Counted from the first letter of the stretch, positions 42,732 through 52,417 are shown. The stretch is DNA of 64,000 bases from CAZKXU01 sp964556665 (GCA_964556665.1 CAZKXU010000001.1:71682-135681), one strand, 5' to 3'. Numbers and translations are program-made. The notes: generated from the letters alone by a model not told the origin.

Positions 42732-45500
42732 ATGAAGGATATTAACACCTTAAGTTCAACTATGCGTGCCGACTGGGATCGGCGGATAGAGCAGGACTAC
42801 CGCTTCTGGATGAGTGACGGACATGCTGATGATCAGGCGATGTGGAGTAGCGGCAAGCGTGACCTGGCAATTATAACGGAAGGTTTAGAAAAAACTAATA
42901 ACCTATCAGTGCTGGAGATCGGCTGCGGCGTAGGAAGGCTTCTCTATTCTGCACTTGGCAGCTTTAAAAAAGTTATCGGCTTTGATGTATCTGCGGTAGC
43001 CATTCGAAAAGCTAAAGAGTTGCTGCCCGAAGCTCAGAATCTTGAACTATACATCGGAGATGGGATCTCACTTAAGCCGATGACGGATGGTTCGGTTGAT
43101 TTCGTTTATTCCTTTGCTGCATTAACCAGTATGCCGGTTGATGTAATAGCGAGCTACCTTATTGAAGCTAGTCGTGTTCTAAAAGATGAGGGAATTTTAA
43201 GGCTGCAGGTTTATCTCGGTAAAGAGCAGCCGACTAAGCAGGAAGACACGCTGCATCCACGTTGTTTTGCTAAGACAAACTTGGAGGCGGCACTATCTGC
43301 AGCAGGTTTTAAAATTGAATGGCAGCGTGAACTTAAGCTTCCGTTTAAGGTGTCATTTAAGGAGATCGGAATTGAGGCGGTAGTTCTCTCTGCAAAAAAA
43401 GTAAAGAACGCGACTCAAACTGTGCCAGAACTTGCCAAGCTATTGGCTCCAAATGGAGAACTTCCAGGCCGCAGTCTTGATCTAGAATATTGGATGGAGC
43501 TCAACCACGCTAAGGAGCTAGCGGCTGCCGGAGAAGTTTCCCGAGCGAGAGAGATCTTAGCAGCCGTAAAAGATTGTACTAGTACAACAATCGACCTTAG
43601 TAATCTTATTAATCAGGTTGTCAGGACAATTGAGGAAAAATCAACAACTGATCGAACTGTAGTTGATAACAACGCCATCTTTGAGCGGAATCTAGAAGTT
43701 ATAAAAAGTAGATTTCCTGAGGCCTATTTACGCCTGATGGCGCCAAACAAGGAAGATGTAAATGTCAGTGTCGCCAATACAGAGCAGGGGCCGGTAATTA
43801 ACCTGAACAATCAGTGCCTCGATCATCCAAGCAAGCCTAGCACGGCAGCCGAGAGCTGGGTAAAGAAATGTCTAGCTGAAGGAAGATATTCCAAGGCTAA
43901 AGCAATTATTGTTTTTGGTTTTGGTACGGGATATCACGTTGATGAGTTAATTGAAGAGGCTGAGGCTAGAATAGGTGTAGTTGAGCCATGTATTGCAGCC
44001 TTCAAATTAGCTCTTTCAGTGCGTGATCTTGAATTTTCTCTATCACGTCTTGCCTGGTTGTATCTTGGGGATGATCCGAATATTACAAACTTCGATGAGG
44101 AAAGTGAACTTTTAGTCCGGCCGCAAGCGCAGCTCTTTGCGGTTAATTTGGTAAATAAGATAAAAGGTAAATTTTACGGAGTTAAAGGATTTACCGATCT
44201 ACGTCCATCTATCGCTGTAGTCGGACCTTTTCAGGGCGGAACTCTGCCGATAACTGCTTATACTACGAATGCCTTAATGGGGTTAAAGCAGCGGGTTCGT
44301 CAGATCGACACCTCTCCGTTCGTGCATGGCTTTCATCATCTAGAAAACCTAAATAAGGATCGTTACCGTCTTGCTCATATTCAAGGTGTTTATACTGAGA
44401 TGGTTGCGCAGACAGTATTAGCATCGATTGATGAAAAGCCGGTTGATATTGTAATCGTAATGGCACAGGCGCCGTTAACAGGACGGGTATTAACTGAATT
44501 GCGAAAGCGCGGGATCATTACAGTGCTTTGGTTTGTTGAGGATTATCTACGCTTCACATATTGGCGTGAAATCGCTCAGTTCTATGACTTTGTATTTACT
44601 ATTCAGACAGGGGAGTGTTTGGACCTTATTAAGGCAGCTGGCGCCGGAGAGGTACACTATCTTCCCTCTGCTTGTGACCCTGCCATTCATCGAACTGTGG
44701 AGCTTAGTGAGGAGGAGCGGGCGCGCTGGGGTTCTCCGATATCATTTGTGGGTGCTGGATATCACAACCGACAACAGACATTTGCGGCTTTTGCAGAGCT
44801 GCCATTTAAAATCTGGGGCACTGAATGGCCGGGTTGTAGGCCGTTCGATAAGCTTGTACAGGAGAACGGCAGAAGACTTTCACCGGATGAATATATCAAG
44901 ATCTTTAACGGCACAGATATCAATATTAACCTTCACTCCTCATCCGAACGGGATGGGGTCGATCCGTTTGGTGACTTTTTAAATCCTAGGACATTTGAAT
45001 TAGCTGCTTGTGGTGCCTTTCAATTAGTCGATGAACGCGCATTGCTTGCCGAGAATTTTAAGCCAGGTGAGGAGATAGTAACCTTTAGGGATACGAGAGA
45101 TCTAATGCAGAAGATCTCGTATTATTCCACCCGTCCCGAAGAGCGCAAGCAGATAGCGGCACGGGCCAAGGAGCGTGCGCTGCGCGAGCATACCTATGCA
45201 CAACGCTTGCAAAAAATGTTGGAGATTATATTTAGCAGCCGCTTTGAGCATCTTAAACACCGCCGAGAAGAGAGTCCATGGCGCCGCATGATTGAGTCTG
45301 CAAAATTTGACGCGGAGTTAATGAAGCGTTGTGAGGCGGCTTTTGAACGTGGCGAGGAGCCGATCTTAGACGGTCTTATCTCAGACATAATGCACGGTCA
45401 TGGGAAACTGAGTGAGACTGAGCAGAAGTTACTTTTTCTTTTTCATGTGAGAAAGCAGATTATTCATATGAGGAAGGAAGAAACAGGGGAGAATAGGTGA
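42732..45500 (+). CDS. Fusion of SAM methyltransferase and CgeB-like glycosyltransferase
   Basis: 922 residues in three parts. Residues about 50-200 are a class I SAM methyltransferase (VLEIGCGVGRLLYSA). Residues about 330-480 resemble the DUF115/Maf-type segment seen in flagellin glycosylation proteins (AIIVFGFGTGYHVDELI, IGVVEPCIAAFKLAL). Residues about 480-900 are a CgeB-type glycosyltransferase (ISFVGAGYHNRQQTF, DININLHSSSERDG, NPRTFELAACGAFQLVD). Position after fliS suggests action on flagellin. The ATG directly follows a family 2 hairpin half (taaataacgtaccgttatt) and has no clear ribosome site. The end overlaps the next gene by four bases. Confidence 0.85.
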   Translation: MKDINTLSSTMRADWDRRIEQDYRFWMSDGHADDQAMWSSGKRDLAIITEGLEKTNNLSVLEIGCGVGRLLYSALGSFKKVIGFDVSAVAIRKAKELLPEAQNLELYIGDGISLKPMTDGSVDFVYSFAALTSMPVDVIASYLIEASRVLKDEGILRLQVYLGKEQPTKQEDTLHPRCFAKTNLEAALSAAGFKIEWQRELKLPFKVSFKEIGIEAVVLSAKKVKNATQTVPELAKLLAPNGELPGRSLDLEYWMELNHAKELAAAGEVSRAREILAAVKDCTSTTIDLSNLINQVVRTIEEKSTTDRTVVDNNAIFERNLEVIKSRFPEAYLRLMAPNKEDVNVSVANTEQGPVINLNNQCLDHPSKPSTAAESWVKKCLAEGRYSKAKAIIVFGFGTGYHVDELIEEAEARIGVVEPCIAAFKLALSVRDLEFSLSRLAWLYLGDDPNITNFDEESELLVRPQAQLFAVNLVNKIKGKFYGVKGFTDLRPSIAVVGPFQGGTLPITAYTTNALMGLKQRVRQIDTSPFVHGFHHLENLNKDRYRLAHIQGVYTEMVAQTVLASIDEKPVDIVIVMAQAPLTGRVLTELRKRGIITVLWFVEDYLRFTYWREIAQFYDFVFTIQTGECLDLIKAAGAGEVHYLPSACDPAIHRTVELSEEERARWGSPISFVGAGYHNRQQTFAAFAELPFKIWGTEWPGCRPFDKLVQENGRRLSPDEYIKIFNGTDININLHSSSERDGVDPFGDFLNPRTFELAACGAFQLVDERALLAENFKPGEEIVTFRDTRDLMQKISYYSTRPEERKQIAARAKERALREHTYAQRLQKMLEIIFSSRFEHLKHRREESPWRRMIESAKFDAELMKRCEAAFERGEEPILDGLISDIMHGHGKLSETEQKLLFLFHVRKQIIHMRKEETGENR

Positions 45501-47143
45501 AAAAACGGTACCCACATAAAGAAAACGTACTGCTGGTAAATATCACGAGACTTGGTGATATGCTTCAGGCTACGCCTACAATTGCCGGTCTAAAGCAGGA
45601 AAATCCAGAGACTAAGATTACCGTTTTGGTTGAAAAGCAGTTTGAAGATGTCTGTCATCATATACCGAATATCGATGAGGTTGTCAGCCTTGACCTGGGT
45701 ATGACGGTTAGGTCATTGGCTCGTGAAAAGGACGGTATAATAGAGGCGTATCGTTACGTATCAGATACTGTAAAGGAATTACGAGAGAAGAAGTTCGATT
45801 ACTGTCTTAATATGTCCTCTTCAGCATATACAGCTTTGCTGCTACGCTTAGTTGGAATTACCAGAAATGGAGGTTGGACATCGGATGATGAAGGTTATCG
45901 TGTGATTGAATCTGATTGGGCTAAACTCTTTGCAACCTCTGTTTTTCATGCTAACAGACAGTATAACTCCTTAAATTTGGTGGATGTCTTTCGCTGTTCT
46001 GCTGATGTTGAGAAACACCCTAACCAATTATTGATTAATGTTGAGCCAGCAGCACTTGAATATTCAAAGAAGCTGATTGCCGAAGCGGAATTTACTAATA
46101 GCGGGCCATTAATTGCAATTCAAGCAGGCGCGAGTCAAGGTAAGCGGCAATGGGCTCCTTCAAAATTTATAGAGCTGGTAAAGATTTTAACTGAGCGTCA
46201 TAATGCGCGCGTCGTATTGGTGGGCTCTAAGAAAGAGCTTAGCATCATCGATCCAATTAAGGCCGGAGCCAATAACCCAAATGTATTTGTAGCTGGGGGC
46301 AAGACAAGTATTCCGCAGCTTACAGCGCTATTAAGTATCTGTGATATATTAGTGACCGGCGACACAGGGCCGATGCATATCAACGTTGCTGTTGGCAAGC
46401 CGGTAGTGGCTATGTTCCTTGCTTCTGCTTTTGGTTTTGAAACCGGACCGTATAGTGAAGGTAATATAGTATTACAGCCAATCATCGGTTGTGGACCATG
46501 TAATCCGAATAAACCATGTGCACGTCCCGATTGTCATGATCAGATATCACCTGAGTTGGTTGCTAATCTGACAATGCTGCGCCTCAAGGGTGATTTTAAG
46601 TCTGTTCCGGCGGAGTGGGTTGATCCTAAAAAATTGATAGTCTATCGCTCTGAGTTTGACCAGTACGGATTCTGTAACCTAAAGGCGATTACACCTAATC
46701 ATGCTGATGATCTGCGCAGGTTTAGGGACGCATATCGTAAAATGTGGTTGGAAGACCTAGGCGGATTTAAGGACATGAACGGGAGTAAGCCGCTAAGCAA
46801 ATTGACTGTTGCTGACGCCGGGTTAGAGGGGCTTCAGAGGATTGTAGATTATGCTGAGCAAGGTACAAGATTAATTCAGGAATTAAGTTCGTATATCAAG
46901 GATCTCTCAGCTCCAGTACAGGGACTAAGCAGAGTTAATGTTGAATTAAGTCAGCTAGATATTAAGATTGAAGAGGCAGGTTATAATCATCAGCCGCTTG
47001 GCCCATTGGCTCGTATGTTTGTCTTTGCAAAGGAGAATATTTCTGGAACCGATGCTCTAATGTTGGCATCTCAAATGGGAGAGATATACCGGACTCTGGC
47101 CCGACGTGGGCGGTTATTAGGTAGTTATTTTCAAACGGTTTAA
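45497..47143 (+). CDS. Glycosyltransferase family 9 protein with C-terminal extension
   Basis: 548 residues from a GTG inside the GTGA overlap. The first 360 residues are an ADP-heptose:LPS heptosyltransferase-type GT9 fold: NITRLGDMLQATPTIAGLK, IAIQAGASQGKRQWAPSKF and ILVTGDTGPMHINVAVGKP, with a Cys cluster CGPCNPNKPCARPDCHDQ. The last 180 residues are helical, with no known domain. Such genes next to fliS often build glycans on flagellin; an LPS role is the alternative. Confidence 0.85.
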   Translation: MKKRYPHKENVLLVNITRLGDMLQATPTIAGLKQENPETKITVLVEKQFEDVCHHIPNIDEVVSLDLGMTVRSLAREKDGIIEAYRYVSDTVKELREKKFDYCLNMSSSAYTALLLRLVGITRNGGWTSDDEGYRVIESDWAKLFATSVFHANRQYNSLNLVDVFRCSADVEKHPNQLLINVEPAALEYSKKLIAEAEFTNSGPLIAIQAGASQGKRQWAPSKFIELVKILTERHNARVVLVGSKKELSIIDPIKAGANNPNVFVAGGKTSIPQLTALLSICDILVTGDTGPMHINVAVGKPVVAMFLASAFGFETGPYSEGNIVLQPIIGCGPCNPNKPCARPDCHDQISPELVANLTMLRLKGDFKSVPAEWVDPKKLIVYRSEFDQYGFCNLKAITPNHADDLRRFRDAYRKMWLEDLGGFKDMNGSKPLSKLTVADAGLEGLQRIVDYAEQGTRLIQELSSYIKDLSAPVQGLSRVNVELSQLDIKIEEAGYNHQPLGPLARMFVFAKENISGTDALMLASQMGEIYRTLARRGRLLGSYFQTV

Positions 47144-47154
47144 CGAGGTTAATC

Positions 47155-47745
47155 ATGGTTGCAGTACGCATAAATGGGGAGGAATCCTCTATCAAGGCCG
47201 ATGATCTTCCAAAAATAGCTGATGTAATAGAATTAATTAAGACTCAGATTGATCCTGAGCATATGATAACAGGCATTCAGTTTGATGGCAGAGATCTGGA
47301 GGACGGGGATTGGAATAGCTCTCCAACAAAATATCAAACCGCCGTATTAGAGGTAGAGACAGGAACTCCTGGCGAATATGTTCAGAATCGATTGACGTTA
47401 GCATCCAAAGTTGTACGCTCAATATATCTTGCCTTCCGTGATGCCCGTAAATGTTTCCAAGACGGTGAGATGCAGGACGGCAATAAAAAATTAGTTTTGG
47501 CCGTAAATTCATTTAAGGCCTTCATTGAGTGGTACGGTACATTACTCGAACTCGTGCCAGTACAGAATAGACAGAGTATTGATATCGGTCCCGAAGTGAA
47601 TAAACTTACCGAAGTATGCAAGCGTATCTGTCAGCAGCAGCTTTACCAGTCATGGTGGGCGCTGGGCGAGACCTTAGAGAAAGAGTTAGAGCCTGGACTT
47701 GATAGGCTTGAGGATTTCTGTAGAAAGATAGGAAAGGAGAAGTAG
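47155..47745 (+). CDS. Hypothetical protein of the flagellar glycosylation cluster
   Basis: 196 residues, cytoplasmic. The first 65 residues have a beta-grasp-like pattern (VAVRINGEESSIKAD, DVIELIKTQI, ITGIQFDGRDLEDGDW). The remaining part is helical, with conserved-looking Trp and Phe residues (FKAFIEWYGTLLEL, LYQSWWALGETLEKEL). I do not recognise the family. It lies 11 bases after the GT9 gene and ends the unit. A flagellar regulatory or chaperone role is likely only from context. Confidence 0.65.
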   Translation: MVAVRINGEESSIKADDLPKIADVIELIKTQIDPEHMITGIQFDGRDLEDGDWNSSPTKYQTAVLEVETGTPGEYVQNRLTLASKVVRSIYLAFRDARKCFQDGEMQDGNKKLVLAVNSFKAFIEWYGTLLELVPVQNRQSIDIGPEVNKLTEVCKRICQQQLYQSWWALGETLEKELEPGLDRLEDFCRKIGKEK

Positions 47746-47785
47746 TCCTTGGTAGTGGCTCACACACTCTAATATAAGTTTTCAT

Positions 47786-47951
47786 ACTGGGACCGCGGGA
47801 CGCGCCTGGCAGTGCGCGAGCACTAGCTACCAGGCAGCGTAAGATAAATGCTTGCGAAGCAAGCTTCAATAAGTCCACGCGAAGCGTGGTCCAGCCCGCT
47901 TTATCGAACTTGCAATGGCTATCATGCGGGCTGTAAGCCCGCGGTCCCAGT
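47786..47951. repeat. Composite inverted repeat, family 1/1b
   Basis: 166 bp with actgggaccgcggg at the left and gcccgcggtcccagt at the right end. The interior contains the 1b block also seen at 27686-27794 (accaggcagcgtaagataa, cgcgaagcgtggt). It is probably a family 1 element that has taken in another palindrome, or the longer form from which short ones derive. Confidence 0.75.
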
Positions 47952-47999
47952 CAGTGGATACTAGTGCTACCTTCTAATAAACATGCTAGAGTGTTCTGC

Positions 48000-48917
48000 A
48001 TGTTTATCCAAGCAAGCTGCGCACTGCACCCTAACTTTTATCTTTTAACCTTAGGGCACACCTGCCGTTACTTAATCGGGAATCGGCATGCTTTCTCCCT
48101 TGTAGATTTAGGTGTGTCTGGCCACATGCCATTACTTGAGAAGCGTTTACATAGCTTTGGATTCCATCTTAAGAATTTAAAACGGATCTTTGTTACACAC
48201 ACACATGTTGAACGTATTGGTGGGCTTGCGGCCATATTACATAGCTATCCAGGGGTAGAAGTTGTGTCATCGGCTCAGAGCCTTAGCGCACTTGCTGAGC
48301 GTCCTCTCCAACAAAGTTTATATGCCGCAGATGCTGAGCTCTCCAAAAGTTTGAATGTACCGGTGAATTATTCGCAGATAGAGTTGGCAGCTTCTTTCGA
48401 TATTTTTACTAACTCCCATAACTGTCGTGCTGTAACCGATGGTGAAAAGATCGAAATAGAGGATGGGTATACAATCAGGGCACTATCGACCCCAGGTCAT
48501 GCCGAGGGTGCACTTAGTTATGTTTTAGAAGACTATAGGTATCTAATAGCAGACGAAGTTATAGGGTTTTATCGCGGCAAGGAGTTTGTTACACCTGCGC
48601 CGGATATCAGTATCGAGCAGGTGCAGCGTAGTTTGCGCAAGATAAGTGCAGTTGAATTACAGGGACTCTGCTTTACAAATTTTGGAGTTATCAGTGGCAG
48701 TTTAGTAGTAAGACATATAACAGCACTCCTACAAAACCTTGATGATATTCGTGCAGAGTATATAAAAGCAAAGCAGGCTGGATTGCCTGAAGGAAAGATC
48801 ATAGAAACAATTCATGCCGCTTTTTTTGAGACTGACTCTACGGATCCTGTGGTGCGGTATAGCCTTAAGATCTCATTTGAGGAGTTATGCAGGCAGTTAA
48901 GTGGTGTGCCTACTTGA
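48000..48917 (+). CDS. Metallo-beta-lactamase-fold protein with altered metal motif
   Basis: 305 residues from the ATG at 48000; a GTG at 47964 would add 12 residues, but the fold starts at NFYLLTLGHTCRYLIG. The usual HxHxDH motif reads THTHVERIGG, so the Asp and second His are Glu and Arg. Later ligand positions are present: His in STPGHAEGALSY and Asp in LIADEVIG. It may bind one metal or use another chemistry. The C-terminal 90 residues are helical, as in glyoxalase-II-like relatives. The next gene is coupled. Confidence 0.8.
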   Translation: MFIQASCALHPNFYLLTLGHTCRYLIGNRHAFSLVDLGVSGHMPLLEKRLHSFGFHLKNLKRIFVTHTHVERIGGLAAILHSYPGVEVVSSAQSLSALAERPLQQSLYAADAELSKSLNVPVNYSQIELAASFDIFTNSHNCRAVTDGEKIEIEDGYTIRALSTPGHAEGALSYVLEDYRYLIADEVIGFYRGKEFVTPAPDISIEQVQRSLRKISAVELQGLCFTNFGVISGSLVVRHITALLQNLDDIRAEYIKAKQAGLPEGKIIETIHAAFFETDSTDPVVRYSLKISFEELCRQLSGVPT

Positions 48918-48918
48918 A

Positions 48919-49848
48919 ATGATAAAAAAGCTTTTTCACAAGCTCTTTCCTGTTGAACGCCTAGTGCTGCTTGTTGCCTTGTTTACCTGGCTTTTATACA
49001 AACTATTCGACATATCGCTACGTAGGCCAGGATATTTTTATTTTCGTGAGATACTCTCCTCTTTAGATATCTATGTGCTCGCTCTGTTAGGAGCCTTTCT
49101 CTTCACAGGGTTTTCCTTGTATCGCTCAGGTAAATTTAGTCTGCGTACAACTTGGCAGGATTTTTCATTAAACTACCTCTCGATCAAGTCGATCAGTCAT
49201 GATTTGAGGTTATTCAATGCACTAATCCTAATACTAGTTATCTTTACACAGCTAAAACATCTTATCCCACTTATCAATTCGCAACTTCATGATTCTTGGT
49301 GTATTGAACTTGAACGCTCCCTCTTCGGCGGCAAGCTCGCTGGAGAGGTGCTTTGGAATATATTCGGCTTAGGCTCGGCTCCTTTTTTCTCTGTCTGCTA
49401 CCTGCTCTTTTACCCCTATGTAACAGTGCTGGTGACCCTTATGATAATGCAGCGGGATAGGAGGCTCTCTCAACGTTTTGCCTATAACTTCTCCATTCTT
49501 TGGGTCTTAGGCATTTTGTTGGTCTATATCTTTCCGACCCGTGGGCCTGCTTTTATCCTCCCGGTCTTTCAAAGATTGCCTCAGACAGATGTTAGTATTC
49601 TGCAGCAAGAACTAGCAGTCAACGCCCACTTTTTATTAAGCAATCCAAGAAGTGATACAGGTCTCTTTTTAATCTCCGGCTTCCCAAGTTTGCACTTCTG
49701 GATTGTTCTGTTTGGTAGCGTATACTTGCAACGATTAAATCGAACGGTCGCAGCTCTCTCATGGATATTCCTGGCCCTCACAGTATTAAGTACATTATAC
49801 TTTGGATGGCACTATCTGATCGATCTATTGCCTATACCTATTGCATAG
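48919..49848 (+). CDS. PAP2-superfamily membrane phosphatase/transferase
   Basis: 310 residues from the ATG one base after the MBL stop. At least six membrane helices. Active-site pieces of the PAP2 family are FPTRGPAF, SGFPSLHFW (with the conserved His) and YFGWHYLIDL (second His and Asp). Resembles inositol-phosphotransferase-like PAP2 proteins acting on lipid phosphates at the outer face of the inner membrane. The C-terminus is short after HYLID, so the last helix may be cut. Confidence 0.8.
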   Translation: MIKKLFHKLFPVERLVLLVALFTWLLYKLFDISLRRPGYFYFREILSSLDIYVLALLGAFLFTGFSLYRSGKFSLRTTWQDFSLNYLSIKSISHDLRLFNALILILVIFTQLKHLIPLINSQLHDSWCIELERSLFGGKLAGEVLWNIFGLGSAPFFSVCYLLFYPYVTVLVTLMIMQRDRRLSQRFAYNFSILWVLGILLVYIFPTRGPAFILPVFQRLPQTDVSILQQELAVNAHFLLSNPRSDTGLFLISGFPSLHFWIVLFGSVYLQRLNRTVAALSWIFLALTVLSTLYFGWHYLIDLLPIPIA

Positions 49849-49954
49849 GAACTGAATAATTTATTTTTGGAATCTAATTTCATTTGCTTAAGAAGCTAGA
49901 ATGACATAAAATTGGAGTAATTGTGTTTCATTAACTTTTATGCAGGTGTATCTT

Positions 49955-50251
49955 ATGAAGTTGATAGTTATTAGTCTTGGATTATTTCTACTTTCTCAAA
50001 GTGTGCATGCTGAGTCGCGGCAGATTAAGCAGTCATATAGTGGTGGTAGTGCCAGCGCAGCTATGATCGAGATTAAGAAAGACGAAGCCATATCCAATAC
50101 AGAGACAGAGCGGGCAAGTTTAGGACAGACTGCCAATACAGCTTCAAAGCACACCATTCAGAAGCAAGCTGATCAGAGATCCAATTCCAGTGTTCGACGA
50201 TCCTTTAGTGGTGGAAGTGGGTTAGCAGACCAGATTAAACTCGACAAGTAG
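49955..50251 (+). CDS. Small secreted protein with duplicated SGGS motif
   Basis: 98 residues from the second ATG, which leaves a clean signal peptide ending SVHA|ES. The mature part is low in hydrophobics and contains two related units: QSYSGGSASAAMIEIKKDE near the start and RSFSGGSGLADQIKLDK at the end. It contains no cysteine. I recognise no family; it is probably periplasmic or surface-exposed. A hairpin at the stop codon ends the gene. Confidence 0.6.
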   Translation: MKLIVISLGLFLLSQSVHAESRQIKQSYSGGSASAAMIEIKKDEAISNTETERASLGQTANTASKHTIQKQADQRSNSSVRRSFSGGSGLADQIKLDK

Positions 50252-50274
50252 TTATTGTCCTGACGGACAATAAC
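50251..50274 (+). terminator. Hairpin at the stop of the small secreted gene
   Basis: Perfect stem GTTATTGTCC / GGACAATAAC with a 4-base loop starting at the last base of the stop codon. No T-run follows. It may end transcripts or protect the mRNA 3' end. Confidence 0.5.
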
Positions 50275-50315
50275 TGCGAGAGTTTAAAAGAAACGTACGG
50301 ATAAAGCGTATGCGA

Positions 50316-50399
50316 CACTGGGAGCAGGGGCTTCCAACCCGTAAATAAGCAGCATTTAGTTTCTTTGCGGGCAGGACGAGGATGCCCACGCTCCCAGTG
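50316..50399. repeat. Diverged family 1 inverted repeat
   Basis: Ends cactgggagc and gctcccagtg pair, with partly decayed inner arms (ggcttccaacccg, gcgggcaggacgagg). It lies between the secreted-protein gene and the convergent porin gene. Confidence 0.65.
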
Positions 50400-50467
50400 C
50401 CCACAGCTTCTGGACGGGCATCCAATTCATGCTTTTGCATAAATGACGATCCCCGTACAGAAACAGC

Positions 50468-51214
50468 TTAGAAAGTGTAAGTAAGAGATGTGCCGAACCA
50501 GAACTCGTCAACGGTTCTGTCATCCTGCTTCTGTGTGTAGTTAAACGATGGTACTACGCTAACATCTCCAAGATTCATGTTCATCGAGACACCGTATGTA
50601 GCTTGTACTAGTCCATCATCCGCGTACACCTTTTCAGAGTCCTTACCAAAGCCGATTGCAGCAAATGGTGTAAAATTAAATCCCTCACCTAAGCTTGGAG
50701 CTGTAAATGCATGGCTAAGACTTAACTCATAATAGTATGCGTCATATACATCATAATCATAATATAATGACAGACTAGGTGTGAGTGGAAAAATTGAATT
50801 AAACTTGGAATCATCCCATACTACTGTTCCAAAAACCTCGGCTGTATCTTCAATGTCATCATCGCTATCTGGATATGTGTACCAGATATGTCCAAGTTTC
50901 AAAGTAAATGGACTGAAATCTATTGTGTAGGAGAGGGTTTCGTCTGTTTCCAAGAATCTCTCTGCGCTGCTAGAGTCTTCTTCTGCAGAGATATGCGCCC
51001 ACAGGTTTCCGCTAAGTATCCCAGCCCCTGTGTCGTAGTTCACTGTAACTGAAGGTTGTAGTGAGGCTCCTTCAAAGAGATTAAATCCGCGCCACATATA
51101 ATCGCTGTACATTCCTACAGATAGTGAGGTAGATACGGGCGAGCCGTTATCAGCCACTAAGGCAGATGAGCTGAAAACAGAAAAAATGGATAGAATGATT
51201 ATTATTTTCTTCAT
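50468..51214 (-). CDS. TorF-family outer-membrane porin
   Basis: 248 residues with a signal peptide ending ALVA|DN. The mature protein has about a dozen amphipathic strands, the N-terminal motif SLSVGMYSDYMWRGFNLFEG and the LSGNLWAHIS strand, which match the TorF (TIGR02001) porin family. It ends with an aromatic residue (SLTYTF), as outer-membrane barrels do. Its substrate is unknown. Confidence 0.88.
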   Translation of the reverse strand: MKKIIIILSIFSVFSSSALVADNGSPVSTSLSVGMYSDYMWRGFNLFEGASLQPSVTVNYDTGAGILSGNLWAHISAEEDSSSAERFLETDETLSYTIDFSPFTLKLGHIWYTYPDSDDDIEDTAEVFGTVVWDDSKFNSIFPLTPSLSLYYDYDVYDAYYYELSLSHAFTAPSLGEGFNFTPFAAIGFGKDSEKVYADDGLVQATYGVSMNMNLGDVSVVPSFNYTQKQDDRTVDEFWFGTSLTYTF

Positions 51215-51290
51215 ATTTTCCTAAAAAGATAAAATCTGTAAATCTGATTACTATAGATGTATGGCACGGTAATAAATATTCATTTTATTT

Positions 51291-52382
51291 CTACCAATTC
51301 AGATCTACCCAAACCATGGCATGATCCGAGGCCTCTTTCGGATCGTAAACTACCCCACTAGCATAATCCCCCTCAACGTTGGGATTTTCCAGTGCGAATG
51401 GCAATGATTCTGTCGGTAATAATATCTCATCTAGCCATGAAAAAGTCTTGCCGTATTTAAACGTACCTTGAAGCTTTCCAGTAGCCGGATCTGTAGTTAA
51501 TACACTGAAAAGTCTCTGCGGGTATGATGCTCCTTTTTGGCAGAGAGGTACCCCTCTTTTTGAAAGACGACAGGGCGCCTTTCCCTGGAAACTTCTAAGA
51601 GCTATAGTCCCATCTAGAATCTTGGCACTAGCTGCATCAAAATTACTGTTGCGATCACCGGCCAAGACCAGTATCGAATCTCCACTGCCAAACGATTTTG
51701 AATGCCTTGTTTCAATAATACGCCTTATAGCTTCTGCCATCTCCATGCGGAAAGTCTCCCATTCAAGTTGTGCCGGATCCTTAGCACCTCCATACTTAGA
51801 TTTAAAATGGAAAGTTACAATTGTTACAACTTTCGGAAAGCTCTCACCCCGTGGTTTTACCTGTAGCTGTATCTCGAGTGGACCACGCGGGAAGTTTCGC
51901 GGACGCTGTTCCTCGGTAGTTTTAGGTAGCTCAACTCTGTAATAGGAGGTAAGGTTTAAAATTTCTGCTCGGTCTTTGGCAACAATAAATCCAAGACGAA
52001 TGATCGGATCATTACTAGGTCCGGTTCGTGTCTCAAAAAAACGCCCGGTTGCTTTGTGAAGATTTGAAGCTATCTCATCGAGAACTTTTTTTGATTCTAA
52101 CTCGGTTTTGCCAAGGATTTCCTGTGTGGCAATTACATCACACTTTGCCTTTACAAATCTTTGTAGCACAGCAAGTTCTTTAGCAGAGTGTAGCTCAGGA
52201 GTTAAGCTAGGAACTCTTGGTTTAGCTAAGGAGAAGGGTCCGTAATTCTCCATGTTCTGGCTGCATATTCTAAGCTCAGCTTCTCCGCGGGGATCAGCGG
52301 TAGGATTTAACACATTGCTGCGCGATTGAGCGTTAAGACCTTCGCTTGCTAATAGCAGTAATATGAAAAATATAATTCGCAT
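51291..52382 (-). CDS. Secreted endonuclease/exonuclease/phosphatase-family protein
   Basis: 363 residues with a signal peptide ending LNAQ|SR. The EEP fold motifs are ICSQNMENYG (Asn), CDVIATQEIL (Glu), TFHFKSKYG (His), LAGDRNSNF (Asp, Asn) and SDHAMVWVDL (Asp, His) at the C-terminus. All catalytic positions are present, so it should hydrolyse phosphodiesters or phospholipids outside the cytoplasm. Target unknown. Confidence 0.88.
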   Translation of the reverse strand: MRIIFFILLLLASEGLNAQSRSNVLNPTADPRGEAELRICSQNMENYGPFSLAKPRVPSLTPELHSAKELAVLQRFVKAKCDVIATQEILGKTELESKKVLDEIASNLHKATGRFFETRTGPSNDPIIRLGFIVAKDRAEILNLTSYYRVELPKTTEEQRPRNFPRGPLEIQLQVKPRGESFPKVVTIVTFHFKSKYGGAKDPAQLEWETFRMEMAEAIRRIIETRHSKSFGSGDSILVLAGDRNSNFDAASAKILDGTIALRSFQGKAPCRLSKRGVPLCQKGASYPQRLFSVLTTDPATGKLQGTFKYGKTFSWLDEILLPTESLPFALENPNVEGDYASGVVYDPKEASDHAMVWVDLNW

Positions 52383-52417
52383 AACTAGTGCACTGTAAGA
52401 TAAGTTCTTGCCAACCT

